Shown here piece by piece: positions 50,846-58,034 of a DNA stretch of 64,000 nucleotides. A model generated the notes under the pieces. That model worked only from the letters and a program-made list of their open reading frames with translations, did no database searches and was not told where the DNA came from. The position numbers and the translations under genes were made by a program. Source of the stretch: Kryptolebias marmoratus. Taxonomy: Eukaryota; Chordata; Actinopteri; Cyprinodontiformes; Rivulidae. The DNA is taken from the NCBI RefSeq assembly GCF_001649575.2, contig NC_051436.1, positions 7,466,134 to 7,530,133 of the forward strand, written 5' to 3'. Each line of letters begins with the position of its first letter. Position 1 is the stretch's first letter.

Positions 50846-53800
50846 AAACATAAGCAGCCCTCAGGGTGCCATCAAAAAAAGACCACTTATTTATCATTTG
50901 TCAGCAACAAAACCCCTAATTCAGCAAAGACTTTTTTTTTTTGTCTAAAACAGTACGTAAGCGTAAAAAAAGACTGGGAAAAGCATTAATCTGTGGTTAA
51001 TTTGTTCTCAGCCGTAAGCCGAGCGGACAAAGGTGAACTTTGAGTTTAGAGAAAGGCGACTCATTTACATATATGTTACTGTTATTCTCAGGACGGCTTT
51101 TAAAATTTGCAACAGACCTCGGAAGACTTGCCCCACTTGTGGCGAGTAAATGAATGAATGAATAAATAAATAATGTTAGTGATGGACTATAGCCCAGGGG
51201 CTTAACTGTATTAGATGATTAGCAGATGCAATTAAACCATTCAAAAGCCATAATTGCTGCCTTCTGCAGTTTGTTCCTAAAATTATTCCAACTTGACCCT
51301 CACGTCCTTTGAGGTTCAAGGAAAATCTATGGTTTTCTGCCTTGTGGCTCAGTGCTTTTAAATGCTTCCGTTCTCCTGGGTATGAATATTCTCTTAATAT
51401 TAACAGACTTTCTCATTTTGCAAGCAAGATTTCTTTGTATTTTATCCAACGTTGCAAGGAAAAAAAAGCCAAGCCTTTCTGATATATGACTTAGTCACCC
51501 CCATGGCTTTATTTTTAGACTTCACACAAGAAGCTGCAGTCCCAAACTTGAGACTTGGCATCATTTGATAAAAATCATTCTGCCTCTGGTTGATGAGTTG
51601 CAGAGAGAAAGAGGAATTGTACTGTCAAGGTAGATTGAAGGTGCTCCCGAGCTGCTACTTCATCAGATAAGAGGAAGCAAACTGAACCAATCACAGATGA
51701 ACACAAGCAAGCAGACAGCAAGGAGAGGACAAAAAAAAAACAGGGTCCTAAAGTCAGCAGCAGCAGTATCCACAGGAGTGATCAAGACCAATTCATTAAA
51801 GCCTGGAGAAGAAAGAGACAGGGGAAGGGGAAAAACAGTCTCCCCCCTTTTTAATCTTCTTGCCCACCTCTGTCTTTCCCTTTAACGAGCAGGAGGAGAG
51901 ACGGGTGGTGTACGTGGGGCGACTGAGGTCCGACTGCAGCCGAACCGAGTTGAAGCGCCGCTTTGAAGTCTTTGGGGAAATTGAAGAATGTGCAGTGAAC
52001 TTAAGGGATGATGGGTAAGGCCCCAGGATTTTTCCCTGCGTCCTCACTGCAGTCTAGCATTAGTGTTGGTTGGATGGGTGACGATTATTTTAGATTTACT
52101 AACAAAACCTCATTTCTTCAAGTTCTGATCTTTTGAATTAGGACTCCGTGGAAACATTGTGAACACTGAATATCTTACCTGTAGTAGATGGATCAGTTTA
52201 GAGAAGCAGAGTTGATTTCTGACCCATAGTCATGGGAACGTGTTTCAGTTTGGGGGATTGCTGTGTGAATGTGTAAATTTGTATCTCGTTTAAAACCCAT
52301 AAAACCAAATATAGGCATTAAAATGCACACTAGAAGGGCATCTTGTCTATGGGCATTAAAAAATCTATTGTATAATTTGGAGAGATGTGTCTATAATATT
52401 GCAATAATAACCTAATGCTAATCTGCTCACTTGTACTGACAAGTTTGTAGGTACACTTAAAGAGACTATTAATCCTTGCATCATATTCATGCTTCAAACT
52501 AAGAGTTTGATTTTAATTAGTATCACAGGTGCTTTTAAGGTTTTCATCATGCGTTCAGCTTTTTTTAAAGGGAAACATGCCACTGTTTGGTATTGTGTGT
52601 ACCACACTGAACATGGAGCAGGGAAAGCAAAGGCAAGAACTATCTGAGGAGCTCAGATAGAAGATTATAGATATCCATGTTAAAGGTAAAGGCTATAAGA
52701 CTATTTCCAAGCAGCTTGATGTTCCTCTGACCACAGCTGCCATTATTATTAAAAAGTACAAGGTTCATGGGACTGCACCTCCCGGGATGTGGATGCAAGA
52801 GGAAATGCAACCCCAAGTTGATCAGACGGATAGTGTGGTGGGTCGAAAAAGAGCCAAGGAAACCATCCAAAACCATTTAGGCTGAACTCTAAGTCAAAGT
52901 ACTCCACTTTCTGATCGTACCATCCATCACATTTTGAATTATAACGGGCTCCATGGAAGAAGACCCAGGAGGACTTCACTACTGTCAGAAAAACATAAAA
53001 ATAGACAGGCAGGAATTCCCTAAAATGAATGTTGACAAGTCCCAAAAGTTTTTGGGAAATTTTGGAAATTGAAGTTGGTATGGGTCCCAGTCAGACTAGC
53101 TATTAGCTTGTCAATCTGGTTACAATTAAACTGCAACTCTAAACTGAGGTTGTTCAAAAAGCTAGCGACAACAAATAGGTTCCTAATTGTTTATAACCTT
53201 TCCACAGAACCCCACTTCAAAACATCTGAACTATTGCTTTAATTGCATTTGACAAATATCTTTTGCTGTACCTGCTAAACTTTAAGGCGGATGACAGAGA
53301 CAGATATTTGCAGTCTTGCAGTGTCTCCTGATTCATCTACTTGTATGCCCACAAGAGATTCAACAGATACACCTTTATTGATTCTCTTTTGCATATAAAT
53401 AGTGTGATCGTCATCTAAGACAAGGCCTTTCTGTTGAGTCATTGTTACCCCACAGCAACGTACTGACGTGTCTTTTTCTATTCCTGTCCAGGGACAATTT
53501 CGGCTTCATCACATACCGCTACACTTGTGACGCCTTTGCCGCCCTTGAGAACGGACACACCTTACGCAGGTCAAACGAACCTCAGTTTGAGTTGTGTTTC
53601 GGCGGACAAAAGCAGCTCTGCAAATCACATTACACAGACTTGGGTAAGTGCAGCTTTGTTGTTCACTCTGTTGGCTGCTGCGCTGTATATTTGAGTGCTT
53701 TGAATACTGTCAGTAACAAAAAAGGGAAAAGGGCATGGGCAAAATAAGATCGCAAAAAGCCTTAAGTGATGCTTCCAGATCAAAACACCCCCTTCTCTGT

Positions 53801-56800
53801 GCTGAAACCAATTCGTGCAGCACTGAATGTCTCCACAAGGCATTTGTGGTTCAAGATTGCAAAGCAAGGGCAAAGGTCAGCATGTGAACATGCTGAGAAT
53901 AGAGCTCCATTTCCTCCCTGTGAGTAGCCATGGTATCTTGAGAAAAATGAGGCAGACTCCATTACCCACGTGGACATTGGATGCATGTTTTTACTTTGTT
54001 GGTATGAAAAGCATCAAGACGTCAGAGGGCAAGATAGCTCTTAAAAGCATCTGTGCCTCCATGTATATAGTGGTTTTTTGTGTCGACATAAGCACGTATA
54101 TGGGAATCCTTTTAGGAGAGCGAGGAGGTAAATTACATGGAAAGAGATGAGGTAAAAAGGTCAAGAATATAGCTGGTGTAAAAAGGATGACGTTAAGAGA
54201 AAGTCTAAAAGTTGAGCCTTGATGTCACACATATAGTTGTCAGAAGTCTGCATACACTCAACATTGGCATGAATGTCATCTTAATTTTGTGTTTTTATTG
54301 ATTTATTTTCATTTTAACCATTCGTTTTCCAGGGTAGAATGATTATACAACATGCAACTTCAGTAATTTGTTGAAACAAGAATTGGACGTGAAATGCAAG
54401 TGGTCCATGGTGCTGTAAACTGGCTTTACTGTGGACAGGGACACTAGTGTTTCAGCAGTTTCCAGGTCATGGCAGGCTTGACCCTTGGTGGTTCTTGAAC
54501 ATCTTAACTGATTTCTACTCCTTAGATCTTCACTGAGTGATGTTAAACAAGTCCTCTTTATGCTGCCAAATATAAACTACCAGCTCTAATCAATATTAAC
54601 TAGTTAAAAGGCCTTGGACTTGTGAAGTTAAATGACATTTGACAACCTTTAGAACCACTTATTAAAATATTTAGGTGAATGTTTTATACCTTGTGTGGTT
54701 TAGAGAAACTCCACATAAATTCAAACTTGTGCATCCAGTTTTTGTTTTTAAAATCACTAAAGTTTTATTTTGCAATAATTCCACCATAGAAAAAAAGATG
54801 TTTTAAATAAATCATATAAAAAACAAAATTAATATGACATTCATATCCATGGTGCTTAAATGTAAACTTCTGACTGCTTCTATACCTGGTAGGTACTTCT
54901 GCCTACGCAAACCTACTGCCTTTACTGGGTGTGTAGGACTCGTGGCAGACTGCCGCACAGCAGAATTCATCTGATTCCCTGGGGTAAACATACACAAACA
55001 CTCAAAGAGAAATCCAACTGGAAAGGATACGGCAGAAGGCTGAGTGATGCATTTGATAAATAATGCAAGCAATCAGCAATATTGAGGCTTTTTTCCCTCT
55101 TTTTGCATGATGCCCCACTTTTGACATATGGAGAAAGTCAAGTACTTTCTTTTTTCCTCTGTTAGCTGTGTGACGACTTAAGGTGATAAGATAGGCCCCA
55201 TTATTATGGGTTCTTGCACAGCAACAAAAGATCATCTCTTCCATTTGATGATGAACATAAGATGAGTATTGACATTTTAGCAGCAACATGTGAGGTCAGA
55301 AATCTAAAATGTACTGCTTTAAGAGGGTCAGTGGGTGATTTTGGAAAAAAAGAGCACTTTTCTAAATAAATGATGCAGTTACCATGCCTTCTCCAAGCAC
55401 ATACTTCAAGCCATTAGCCTTTTCAGAGAGTACATGACACGCAGAAACAGTTGCTAATCCTGAAGCCTTGAGGACAGACATTATACTGAGATTGACTAAT
55501 CAGTCTACTGAAATGGAAAGGCCTTCATTCAGCTGCCTCTTTGTCAAGAACAGCCTATTTTGGTCGCCCTCATATTGATATCACAGTATAAAGAGATTGA
55601 GAGGAGCATTTTCAAGTACTGTGGTATCCAAACCCTTCTTCATCGTTTTTTTTTCTTTTTTTTCTTTTTTTTCCCTGAGACACTGTCCATTAGTTTTAAG
55701 TAGAGCACCTGAGTATTTTTCATCCCTCAAGGTGTGCGGCAAGACACAATCCAGCCCTCGGCCAATGCTTTAGATCACAACTGGCGTCTCCTAGCTGCCA
55801 TGGTCATTCCCATTTCTCAAAGCTCGTGAAGTGTGCTGCTGGGCCCTGTAGGGGCCTCATTTGTGAAGCTGTCTGTTGGGTCAGATAAGATACTTTTTAT
55901 GTATTATCAGGTTGATCGAGATAAACAGGACATACAGGAGATGGACGGAGGGAGGGAGGGAAACAGTTTAGAACCGGTTGCCTTTGTCCCAAGGTTGCGT
56001 GCTTTTGCCCTGCACTTCATATTCAACATGCGTGCTCCCATTTAACATTCATTTTAGTGAATATTCTGTAGTATGTATTGTTCCAGATGAACTAAAATGC
56101 ATTACATTTTGTGTACCAAATTTTGTTATCAGTTGGAGACATGAAACATTTGACAACTATGCTTTCACAAGGTGTAGAAGAGAAGTAGTTAACTGATTAA
56201 AAAAGTAATTATCACTGTGATCAAATATGATACAATACAATATATTTTATTATCTTGAACTTAGTGTTGTCCCAAAAACCTACCAAAAAGATCCATAAAT
56301 ATTTAGACAAATACAATGCAGTATGTCCCAAACCAATATAACCGAACATGATACGATAGACTTCGTAGTTCTCTTGAGGAAATTTGTATTGAACTCAGTG
56401 TTTTTGTCTCAATAGTTGCCTTCACAAAAAAAAACATAAGGATAAAAATCACATGATTAGCTATACAATACAATACTATACAATACTATGCAAAGCATAC
56501 AGACTTACTATTTTTGTGTACAGTAATTTAAAAGCACTTTGACCCTTTATATTTATGTCCATGTATCTGTTTTAGTTTTCTTTAATTCATTACTTCATGA
56601 TGACAGGGAGGCTGAAAATTGCAAGTGTAACAAAGGTACCATGGTAATTGGTGGTTTGACCCAAAGAAAAACTACTTAGAGCCATTTTGTGTCCTGCATG
56701 AGATCCAGATTCCCCGACTGTGTGAGATATGCAATGTGCAAATGTGACTGCAGAATAAATTCTCAACAGCTATGAATTTATTATGAAGTAACAGAAAAAC

Positions 56801-58034
56801 ACAATAATACAACATAATATTGTAATAATATATTGGTACAACTTTACAAAATGGGTACTTTTTAAATTACTAATAGTTAATAATGCAGTTATTAATTAGG
56901 TTGCAAACACTTAACAAACCATTTGTAAGGAGTTACAGTGCATTATATAAAACAAACTATATTGACTTGTGTCTTGCCAACTAGGGAGTCATTTATCTGT
57001 ACTCTCCATTTCCACTGTTCACCTGTATCCTTCATAATTACAATTTCAAATATCAAACATTTGTCAGGAAGTTACCTGCATGTAAGCACTATGAGTGACT
57101 GTAGATATAGGTTGTATTGACATATTAACCTGTTTAGTTTAAAAATAAATCCAAGCTGAGCAACTAGCAAACAAATATACTTAAGCTGAACAAATTAAAT
57201 TGTTATGATTTTATTGATTTTTATTTTGCCAAATGGTGAGCCTGTCTCAGTGTATGAACAGTGTTGCATAATTTGTTTTAGAAATGCTTTTAAAAATTTG
57301 TAAGTGGTATGTTTCATTGTCCCCTTGAAGAAATTGTTTTGAACTCATTATGTCCAACTAGCTGTCTTCACAAAAGAGTCCTAAACAATTAAACAAACTA
57401 TGACTTTACCAAGTCAAAATACATTGAAGATATTTCAGCAAAGCTACAGACATTTTCCAGTGTTTGTATTTGACAAAATTCTTCAATATATAGCATGTAA
57501 ATTGATTTTAAACAGTTATGGTGCCGCTGAAGCTTGTAGTTATTGATTAACAATTCTTTTATAACTGTTTACTGCAGCCAGCCAGACCCTTTAGGTCAAG
57601 GAGGGTATACATTGGGTTGTGCATTAACCTGTAATTTAGTCAAGTTTTCATTTCACCCTTTATGATTTTGTGGAAGTTTGGCATCGCTGCACTTCCTGTA
57701 GTGCCAAAGACAAATAGGAGGCTGTAAAGGTCTCAGGTTGAACAGTTAAGAAACTTATCAAACTGAGACTGGAGCTCCACATGACCGAGTAATATCGGTG
57801 TAAAGGCAGAATATTCTTTGAGCTCGGGCCATAAACTCCTCTGAGAATAACAAAGTGAAGCCTTTGTTTTCTTTCAAAGAAACTCTGTTCTGCTCAACAT
57901 TAACCACAACCTTGCTTGCCCCCTCTCCAGACTCCCATTCGGACGACTTTGATCCAGCCTCCACAAAGAGCAAGTATGACTCCATGGATTTTGACAGCTT
58001 GCTGAGGGAGGCCCAGTGCAGCCTGAAAAGGTAA
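14165..58034 (+). CDS. ppargc1a: PGC-1alpha transcriptional coactivator, 13 coding exons (whole gene span)
   Basis: Seen: 13 blocks with GT/AG borders and agreeing phases join into one 940-codon frame (short exon 5). The order is an acidic activation domain (residues about 17-76), LKKLL (142-146), LLKYL (210-214), a Ser/Gln-rich insertion (about 240-295), [17 protein letters not shown] (444-447), an RS-rich tail (about 708-775) and an RRM (about 820-900). Known for the family: PGC-1alpha is a nuclear coactivator that docks on nuclear receptors (PPARs, ERR, HNF4) and NRF1, and drives mitochondrial biogenesis, fatty-acid oxidation and gluconeogenesis. Its RS/RRM end couples transcription to RNA processing. 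Identity as alpha rather than beta rests on [20 protein letters not shown] in exon 3 and [18 protein letters not shown] in exon 10. Human PGC-1alpha is 798 aa; the extra length here is in exons 5 and 8. Using the distal exon 5 donor gives 1,260 aa. Confidence 0.97.
14411..14475. repeat. (CA)32 microsatellite in intron 1
   Basis: Uninterrupted 65-bp CA array starting 198 bp after the exon 1 donor. Confidence 0.97.
14573..14600. repeat. GT microsatellite, interrupted
   Basis: Short GT array with one TTT interruption, 97 bp after the (CA)32 array. Confidence 0.9.
15823..15972. repeat. (TTTTC)30 pentanucleotide array in intron 1
   Basis: About 150 bp of perfect TTTTC units, a pure pyrimidine strand with mirror symmetry, therefore capable of triplex (H-DNA) structure. 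Confidence 0.97.
16105..16300. repeat. AT-rich dispersed repeat (GCTGCACAATATTA family), intron 1
   Basis: Begins GGCTGCACAATATATTAAAAATATTATCAC and consists of ATATCAT/TATTGTCA strings as in the copy at 7.0 kb. Confidence 0.55.
17033..17212 (+). CDS. ppargc1a: ppargc1a exon 2, residues 17-76 (activation domain)
   Basis: 180 nt, phase 0 to 0, acceptor CTCCAG, donor GAG|GTAAGT. It encodes [20 protein letters not shown] and continues to ASNFFE. This is the acidic, leucine-rich N-terminal activation domain that in mammals recruits CBP/p300 and SRC-1. The human counterpart differs at only a few residues, for example SNQYNNEPSNIFE versus [13 protein letters not shown] at the end. Confidence 0.98.
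21490..22347. mobile_element. R4 DNA-transposon-like repeat
   Basis: Contains CATCCACACAGAAGCAGCATTTTAGGAGCCCTGAAA and ends GTTCCGTGTAAACAAAG; the beginning (TTTGTGTTTTACAGAAAAG) resembles the inverse of the end. A second copy lies 1.6 kb downstream. Confidence 0.7.
23105..23690. mobile_element. R4 DNA-transposon-like repeat, second copy
   Basis: Shares CGTCCACACAGAAACAGCATTTTAGGAGCCCTGAAA, the CCTGGCATAGT block and the end TTTCTGTGTAAACAATG with the copy at 21.5 kb; shorter inside. Confidence 0.7.
24209..24850 (+). repeat. R1 dispersed repeat copy
   Basis: Shares ordered strings with the 13.0-13.7 kb copy (CTCAGCTACTGCCACACC, ATTACTTTCTG, GGTAACAGACAGACAGAGTTGA). Its end, AAAAACATT then GGTGATAAT, matches the end of the copy near 28.3 kb. 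Confidence 0.85.
25735..25945 (+). repeat. R1 dispersed repeat, 5' part
   Basis: Begins with the family start (CCTTGAAGAAATGCATA) and runs to TGTTTGCTAAGGTTG, then breaks off. Confidence 0.75.
26371..27014. mobile_element. non-autonomous DNA transposon with about 125-bp inverted ends and TTAA termini
   Basis: The left end TTAACAGGGATAGTCGGGTCATTTTT and right end ACAATACTATCCCTTTAA are inverse. The match continues inward for about 125 bp, including CAAATAGCT with its inverse AGCTATTTGACAAAAC and TGACTGAT with ATCAGTCAT. TTAA at both ends suggests a piggyBac-type target site. No transposase. Confidence 0.75.
27600..27846 (+). mobile_element. non-LTR retrotransposon 3' end (L2-like) with (CTTA)n tail
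   Basis: A decayed frame reads roughly [16 protein letters not shown] then [11 protein letters not shown], resembling the C-terminal WNxLPxxLR...FKxxLKTHLF of L2-type reverse-transcriptase ORFs. It then has AAAGGTGCTATAGAAATAAAGT and a CTTA tail (27829-27846). Confidence 0.7.
27847..28300 (+). repeat. R1 dispersed repeat copy
   Basis: Begins AGGAATGGATATTGCCCACTGCC directly against the (CTTA)n tail of a retrotransposon fragment and continues through the shared strings to CAGACAGGGCAAAAACATTTTT. Confidence 0.8.
29130..29500 (+). repeat. R1 dispersed repeat copy
   Basis: Starts TTATGAAGGAATGCATACTACTCACTGCC and ends in the GAGATATTTTGCTAACAATCAG string. Confidence 0.8.
30287..30675 (+). repeat. 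R3 dispersed repeat copy 2
   Basis: Counterpart of 2783-3205 (TTTATGTAAGG, GGTAGTCACAG, GGAGATGTCC, GCCAGCTCTCTTGGT, GATTTTGTGGAAAGGCCT), same orientation. Confidence 0.75.
33914..34108 (+). CDS. ppargc1a: ppargc1a exon 3, residues 77-141
   Basis: 195 nt, phase 0 to 0. It begins [20 protein letters not shown], a signature essentially identical to human PGC-1alpha and distinct from PGC-1beta (QIDSENEALLAELTKTLDD as I recall). It ends EPEEPSL before donor TTG|GTAACT. The acceptor is a tandem CTAAG/AAG, so a form lacking Lys77 is possible. LLAVL resembles but does not equal LXXLL. Confidence 0.98.
34109..36902 (+). other. ppargc1a intron 3
   Basis: 2.8 kb, AT-rich, with an (A)n(TA)n run near 36664-36690. 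No recognisable repeat family or exon. Its 3' end is a long polypyrimidine tract (36838-36885) before exon 4. Confidence 0.8.
36903..37028 (+). CDS. ppargc1a: ppargc1a exon 4, residues 142-183 (LKKLL nuclear-receptor box)
   Basis: 126 nt, phase 0 to 0, acceptor TTTGCAG, donor AAG|GTGGGG. It opens with [21 protein letters not shown] (142-146) is the L2 LXXLL motif that docks ligand-bound nuclear receptors. The end reads [12 protein letters not shown] where human has NHRIRTNPAIVK, so the threonine corresponding to mouse T177 (an AMPK site) is replaced by proline. Confidence 0.97.
37029..38436 (+). other. ppargc1a intron 4
   Basis: 1.4 kb. It begins with a CA-rich stretch and pyrimidine-rich DNA, and has an A-rich run near 37371-37410. 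Nothing else recognised. Confidence 0.8.
38437..38779 (+). CDS. ppargc1a: ppargc1a exon 5, short form, residues 184-297 (LLKYL box, Ser/Gln-rich insertion)
   Basis: Acceptor TGCATAG; the frame reads [12 protein letters not shown], then [16 protein letters not shown], matching human RRPCSELLKYLTTNDD. LLKYL (210-214) is the third LXXLL-like box. A run of about 30 residues, mostly Ser (38632-38709), and an eight-Gln run encoded by CAA(CAG)7 (38731-38754) follow KKKS homology. Human has only short SQSQS here. Ser/Gln insertions in this NRF1-interaction region are reported for fish. Donor CGAG|GTGAGA leaves phase 1, so the joined codon is GCC, giving (R)AKPTT as in human QAKPTT. That is the argument for this donor. 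Confidence 0.93.
38780..39739 (+). CDS. ppargc1a: ppargc1a exon 5 extension (distal donor), 320 extra residues, PGC-1beta-like
   Basis: Seen: the exon 5 frame continues without a stop past the proximal donor. A donor TTAG|GTAATC at 39740 has the same phase 1, so the extension is exactly 960 nt and joins exon 6 in frame (HPLL-AKPTT). In long-form numbering the extension holds [14 protein letters not shown] (372-385, DNA 39001-39042), LSQLL (441-445, DNA 39208-39222), [16 protein letters not shown] (490-505) and an acidic [17 protein letters not shown] segment. From memory of human PGC-1beta, the same region holds LIRYMHTYCLPQRK, LRELL and KREVRRPARLQQQEEE in that order. Inference: this is real coding sequence, an ancestral PGC-1 central region kept here and absent from mammalian PGC-1alpha. 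Which donor predominates cannot be read from DNA. Confidence 0.82.
39740..40650 (+). other. ppargc1a intron 5 (after the distal donor)
   Basis: 0.9 kb after the distal donor. The exon 5 frame runs on into it and stops at 39847-39849 (TAA). The remainder is pyrimidine-rich and AT-rich with no exon recognised. Confidence 0.75.
40651..40696 (+). CDS. ppargc1a: ppargc1a exon 6, residues 298-313 (split codons at both ends)
   Basis: 46 nt, acceptor TTCTGCAG, donor AAA|GTAAGT. Encodes (A)[14 protein letters not shown](N). TPESP carries the Thr and Ser that correspond to p38 MAPK sites T262 and S265 in mammals. Exon 6 leaves phase 2, so unspliced reading gives AAG TAA at once, a stop directly after residue 313. 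Confidence 0.96.
40697..40900 (+). other. ppargc1a intron 6 (short, 204 nt)
   Basis: Short intron at the position where mammals make NT-PGC-1alpha by an alternative 3' splice site. Retention ends translation immediately (AAG TAA at 40695-40700). A second AG lies 24 nt upstream of the normal acceptor (40875-40876). Confidence 0.85.
40901..40974 (+). CDS. ppargc1a: ppargc1a exon 7, residues 314-337
   Basis: 74 nt, acceptor TCTTCCAG, donor CCAG|GTAAGC. Encodes (N)[20 protein letters not shown] then AGTP(G). Human has [21 protein letters not shown], so this is one of the most conserved parts of the protein. Function of the segment is known only as part of the p38-regulated repression region. Confidence 0.97.
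40975..44350 (+). other. ppargc1a intron 7
   Basis: 3.4 kb, AT-rich. It contains a small tandem duplication of a TGTCTTTGTTTAAAATG unit (41871-41914), a poly-G run next to an ambiguous base at 43158, and another G run near 43766. A stop-free minus-strand stretch at 43332-43985 has no recognisable similarity. No exon supported. Confidence 0.8.
44351..45569 (+). CDS. ppargc1a: ppargc1a exon 8, residues 338-744 (large central exon)
   Basis: 1,219 nt, acceptor CTCCACACAG, donor CCTG|GTAAGT. It starts (G)[17 protein letters not shown], the phosphodegron/p38 segment; then [20 protein letters not shown] (HCF-1-binding motif, 444-449) and [13 protein letters not shown] (573-585) follow. [16 protein letters not shown] corresponds to human YPWDGTQSYSLFNVSP. 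The end is rich in SR/RS dipeptides (about 708-735), the start of the RS region that interacts with splicing and Mediator factors. Between DHDY and DQEIRAEL the roughly 125 residues are Thr/Ser/Ala-rich and do not align by eye with human, so the MEF2C-binding region is poorly conserved. Confidence 0.96.
45570..47631 (+). other. ppargc1a intron 8
   Basis: 2.1 kb with a tRNA-derived SINE fragment at about 45625-45780. The rest is unremarkable AT-rich DNA. Confidence 0.8.
45625..45780 (+). mobile_element. tRNA-derived SINE fragment
   Basis: B-box-like GGTTCGAGCCC at 45675, followed by GGAAGGGCATCTGGCGCAAA and TGTGGCAACCCCTGAAGAAG, a tail common in teleost SINEs. Confidence 0.75.
47632..47724 (+). 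CDS. ppargc1a: ppargc1a exon 9, residues 745-774 (RS region)
   Basis: 93 nt, acceptor TACTTCAG, donor CAAG|GTAATT, phase 2 to 2. Encodes (W)[20 protein letters not shown] then [10 protein letters not shown](R). The human counterpart ends SRSPYSRRPR, so alignment and phase are clear. Part of the arginine/serine-rich tail. Confidence 0.95.
48480..48830. mobile_element. R2 element copy interrupted by a SINE
   Basis: GTTTATAAAATAGC through GGAGCTGTTTTTATTG matches the 12.74-12.81 kb copy. After the SINE the R2 match resumes with GACTAGCCTTTAGCTCATCAA. Confidence 0.7.
48577..48750 (+). mobile_element. internally deleted tRNA-derived SINE
   Basis: GATTAGCACTTTTGCCTCTCAGCA, then a B-box-like GGTTCAACTCC, then the tail CTCTCACCCAATGACAGTTGGGGGCAGGCACCAAC and TAGAAAATTGGC...GATGGATGAG. 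This is the widespread fish SINE layout from which the middle part is missing. Confidence 0.8.
49509..49629 (+). CDS. ppargc1a: ppargc1a exon 10, residues 775-815
   Basis: 121 nt, acceptor TCCGCAG, donor ATA|GTGAGT. Encodes (R)[18 protein letters not shown] then [20 protein letters not shown] and AI, a charged, probably helical linker between the RS region and the RRM. Close to human [20 protein letters not shown]. Confidence 0.98.
50140..50460 (-). repeat. R1 dispersed repeat copy, inverted
   Basis: Reverse complement carries the same ordered strings, including the family start CTTGAAGGAATGCATACC at its outer end and GCAGCCATCTTAAATCGGG inside. Confidence 0.8.
50813..50845. repeat. (CA)n(TA)n microsatellite in intron 10
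   Basis: CA units followed by TA units. Confidence 0.9.
51893..52014 (+). CDS. ppargc1a: ppargc1a exon 11, residues 816-855 (first half of RRM)
   Basis: 122 nt, acceptor AACGAGCAG, donor ATGG|GTAAGG. Encodes [11 protein letters not shown] (RNP2 is VVYVGRL) and then [17 protein letters not shown]. Matches human EERRVIYVGKI and [18 protein letters not shown]. Beginning of the RNA-recognition motif. Confidence 0.98.
52630..53000 (+). pseudogene. Tc1-like transposase fragment, decayed
   Basis: Frame reads ELSEELR, then [20 protein letters not shown] and [18 protein letters not shown] and [16 protein letters not shown], the paired helix-turn-helix DNA-binding part of Tc1/mariner transposases. 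In-frame stops after ELR and after NHLG, and the catalytic DDE part is absent. Confidence 0.85.
53060..53246. mobile_element. R2 element, right half
   Basis: CTAGCTATTAGCTTGTCAATC, AACTGAGGTTGTTCA and the terminal ACTATTGCTTTAA match the 12.88-12.998 kb copy. Confidence 0.75.
53492..53643 (+). CDS. ppargc1a: ppargc1a exon 12, residues 856-906 (second half of RRM)
   Basis: 152 nt, acceptor CTGTCCAG, donor TTGG|GTAAGT. Encodes (G)[20 protein letters not shown], where NFGFITY is RNP1 with its aromatic pair, then [20 protein letters not shown]. Human has [23 protein letters not shown] aromatic positions are intact, so RNA binding is expected to be kept. Confidence 0.98.
53644..57930 (+). other. 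ppargc1a intron 12
   Basis: 4.3 kb. Holds a Tc1-like element with long inverted ends (54228-54895), a pyrimidine run (55644-55675) and two similar AT-rich segments about 950 bp apart (56371-56520 and 57322-57470). No exon supported. Confidence 0.8.
54228..54895. mobile_element. Tc1-like element with long inverted ends
   Basis: TTGTCAGAAGTCTGCATACACT with ATGAATGTCATCTTAATTTTGT at the left is the inverse of ACAAAATTAATATGACATTCAT with AAATGTAAACTTCTGACTG at the right. The inside is degenerate with no intact transposase frame. Confidence 0.85.
57931..58034 (+). CDS. ppargc1a: ppargc1a exon 13, residues 907-940 and stop
   Basis: Acceptor CCTCTCCAG. Encodes (D)[20 protein letters not shown] then [13 protein letters not shown] and TAA at 58032-58034. 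Human ends DFDSLLKEAQRSLRR. This C-terminus binds the cap-binding protein CBP80 in mammals, with the KSKYDSLDFDSLLKEAQ segment as the key part; that segment is kept. Confidence 0.98.

Larger units (their letters stand above)
49630..51892 (+). other. ppargc1a intron 10
   Basis: 2.3 kb with one R1 repeat copy on the minus strand (about 50140-50460) and a (CA)n(TA)n run at 50813-50845. Nothing else recognised. Confidence 0.8.
52015..53491 (+). other. ppargc1a intron 11
   Basis: 1.5 kb with a decayed Tc1-like transposase fragment and the right end of an R2 repeat copy, listed separately. Confidence 0.8.
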
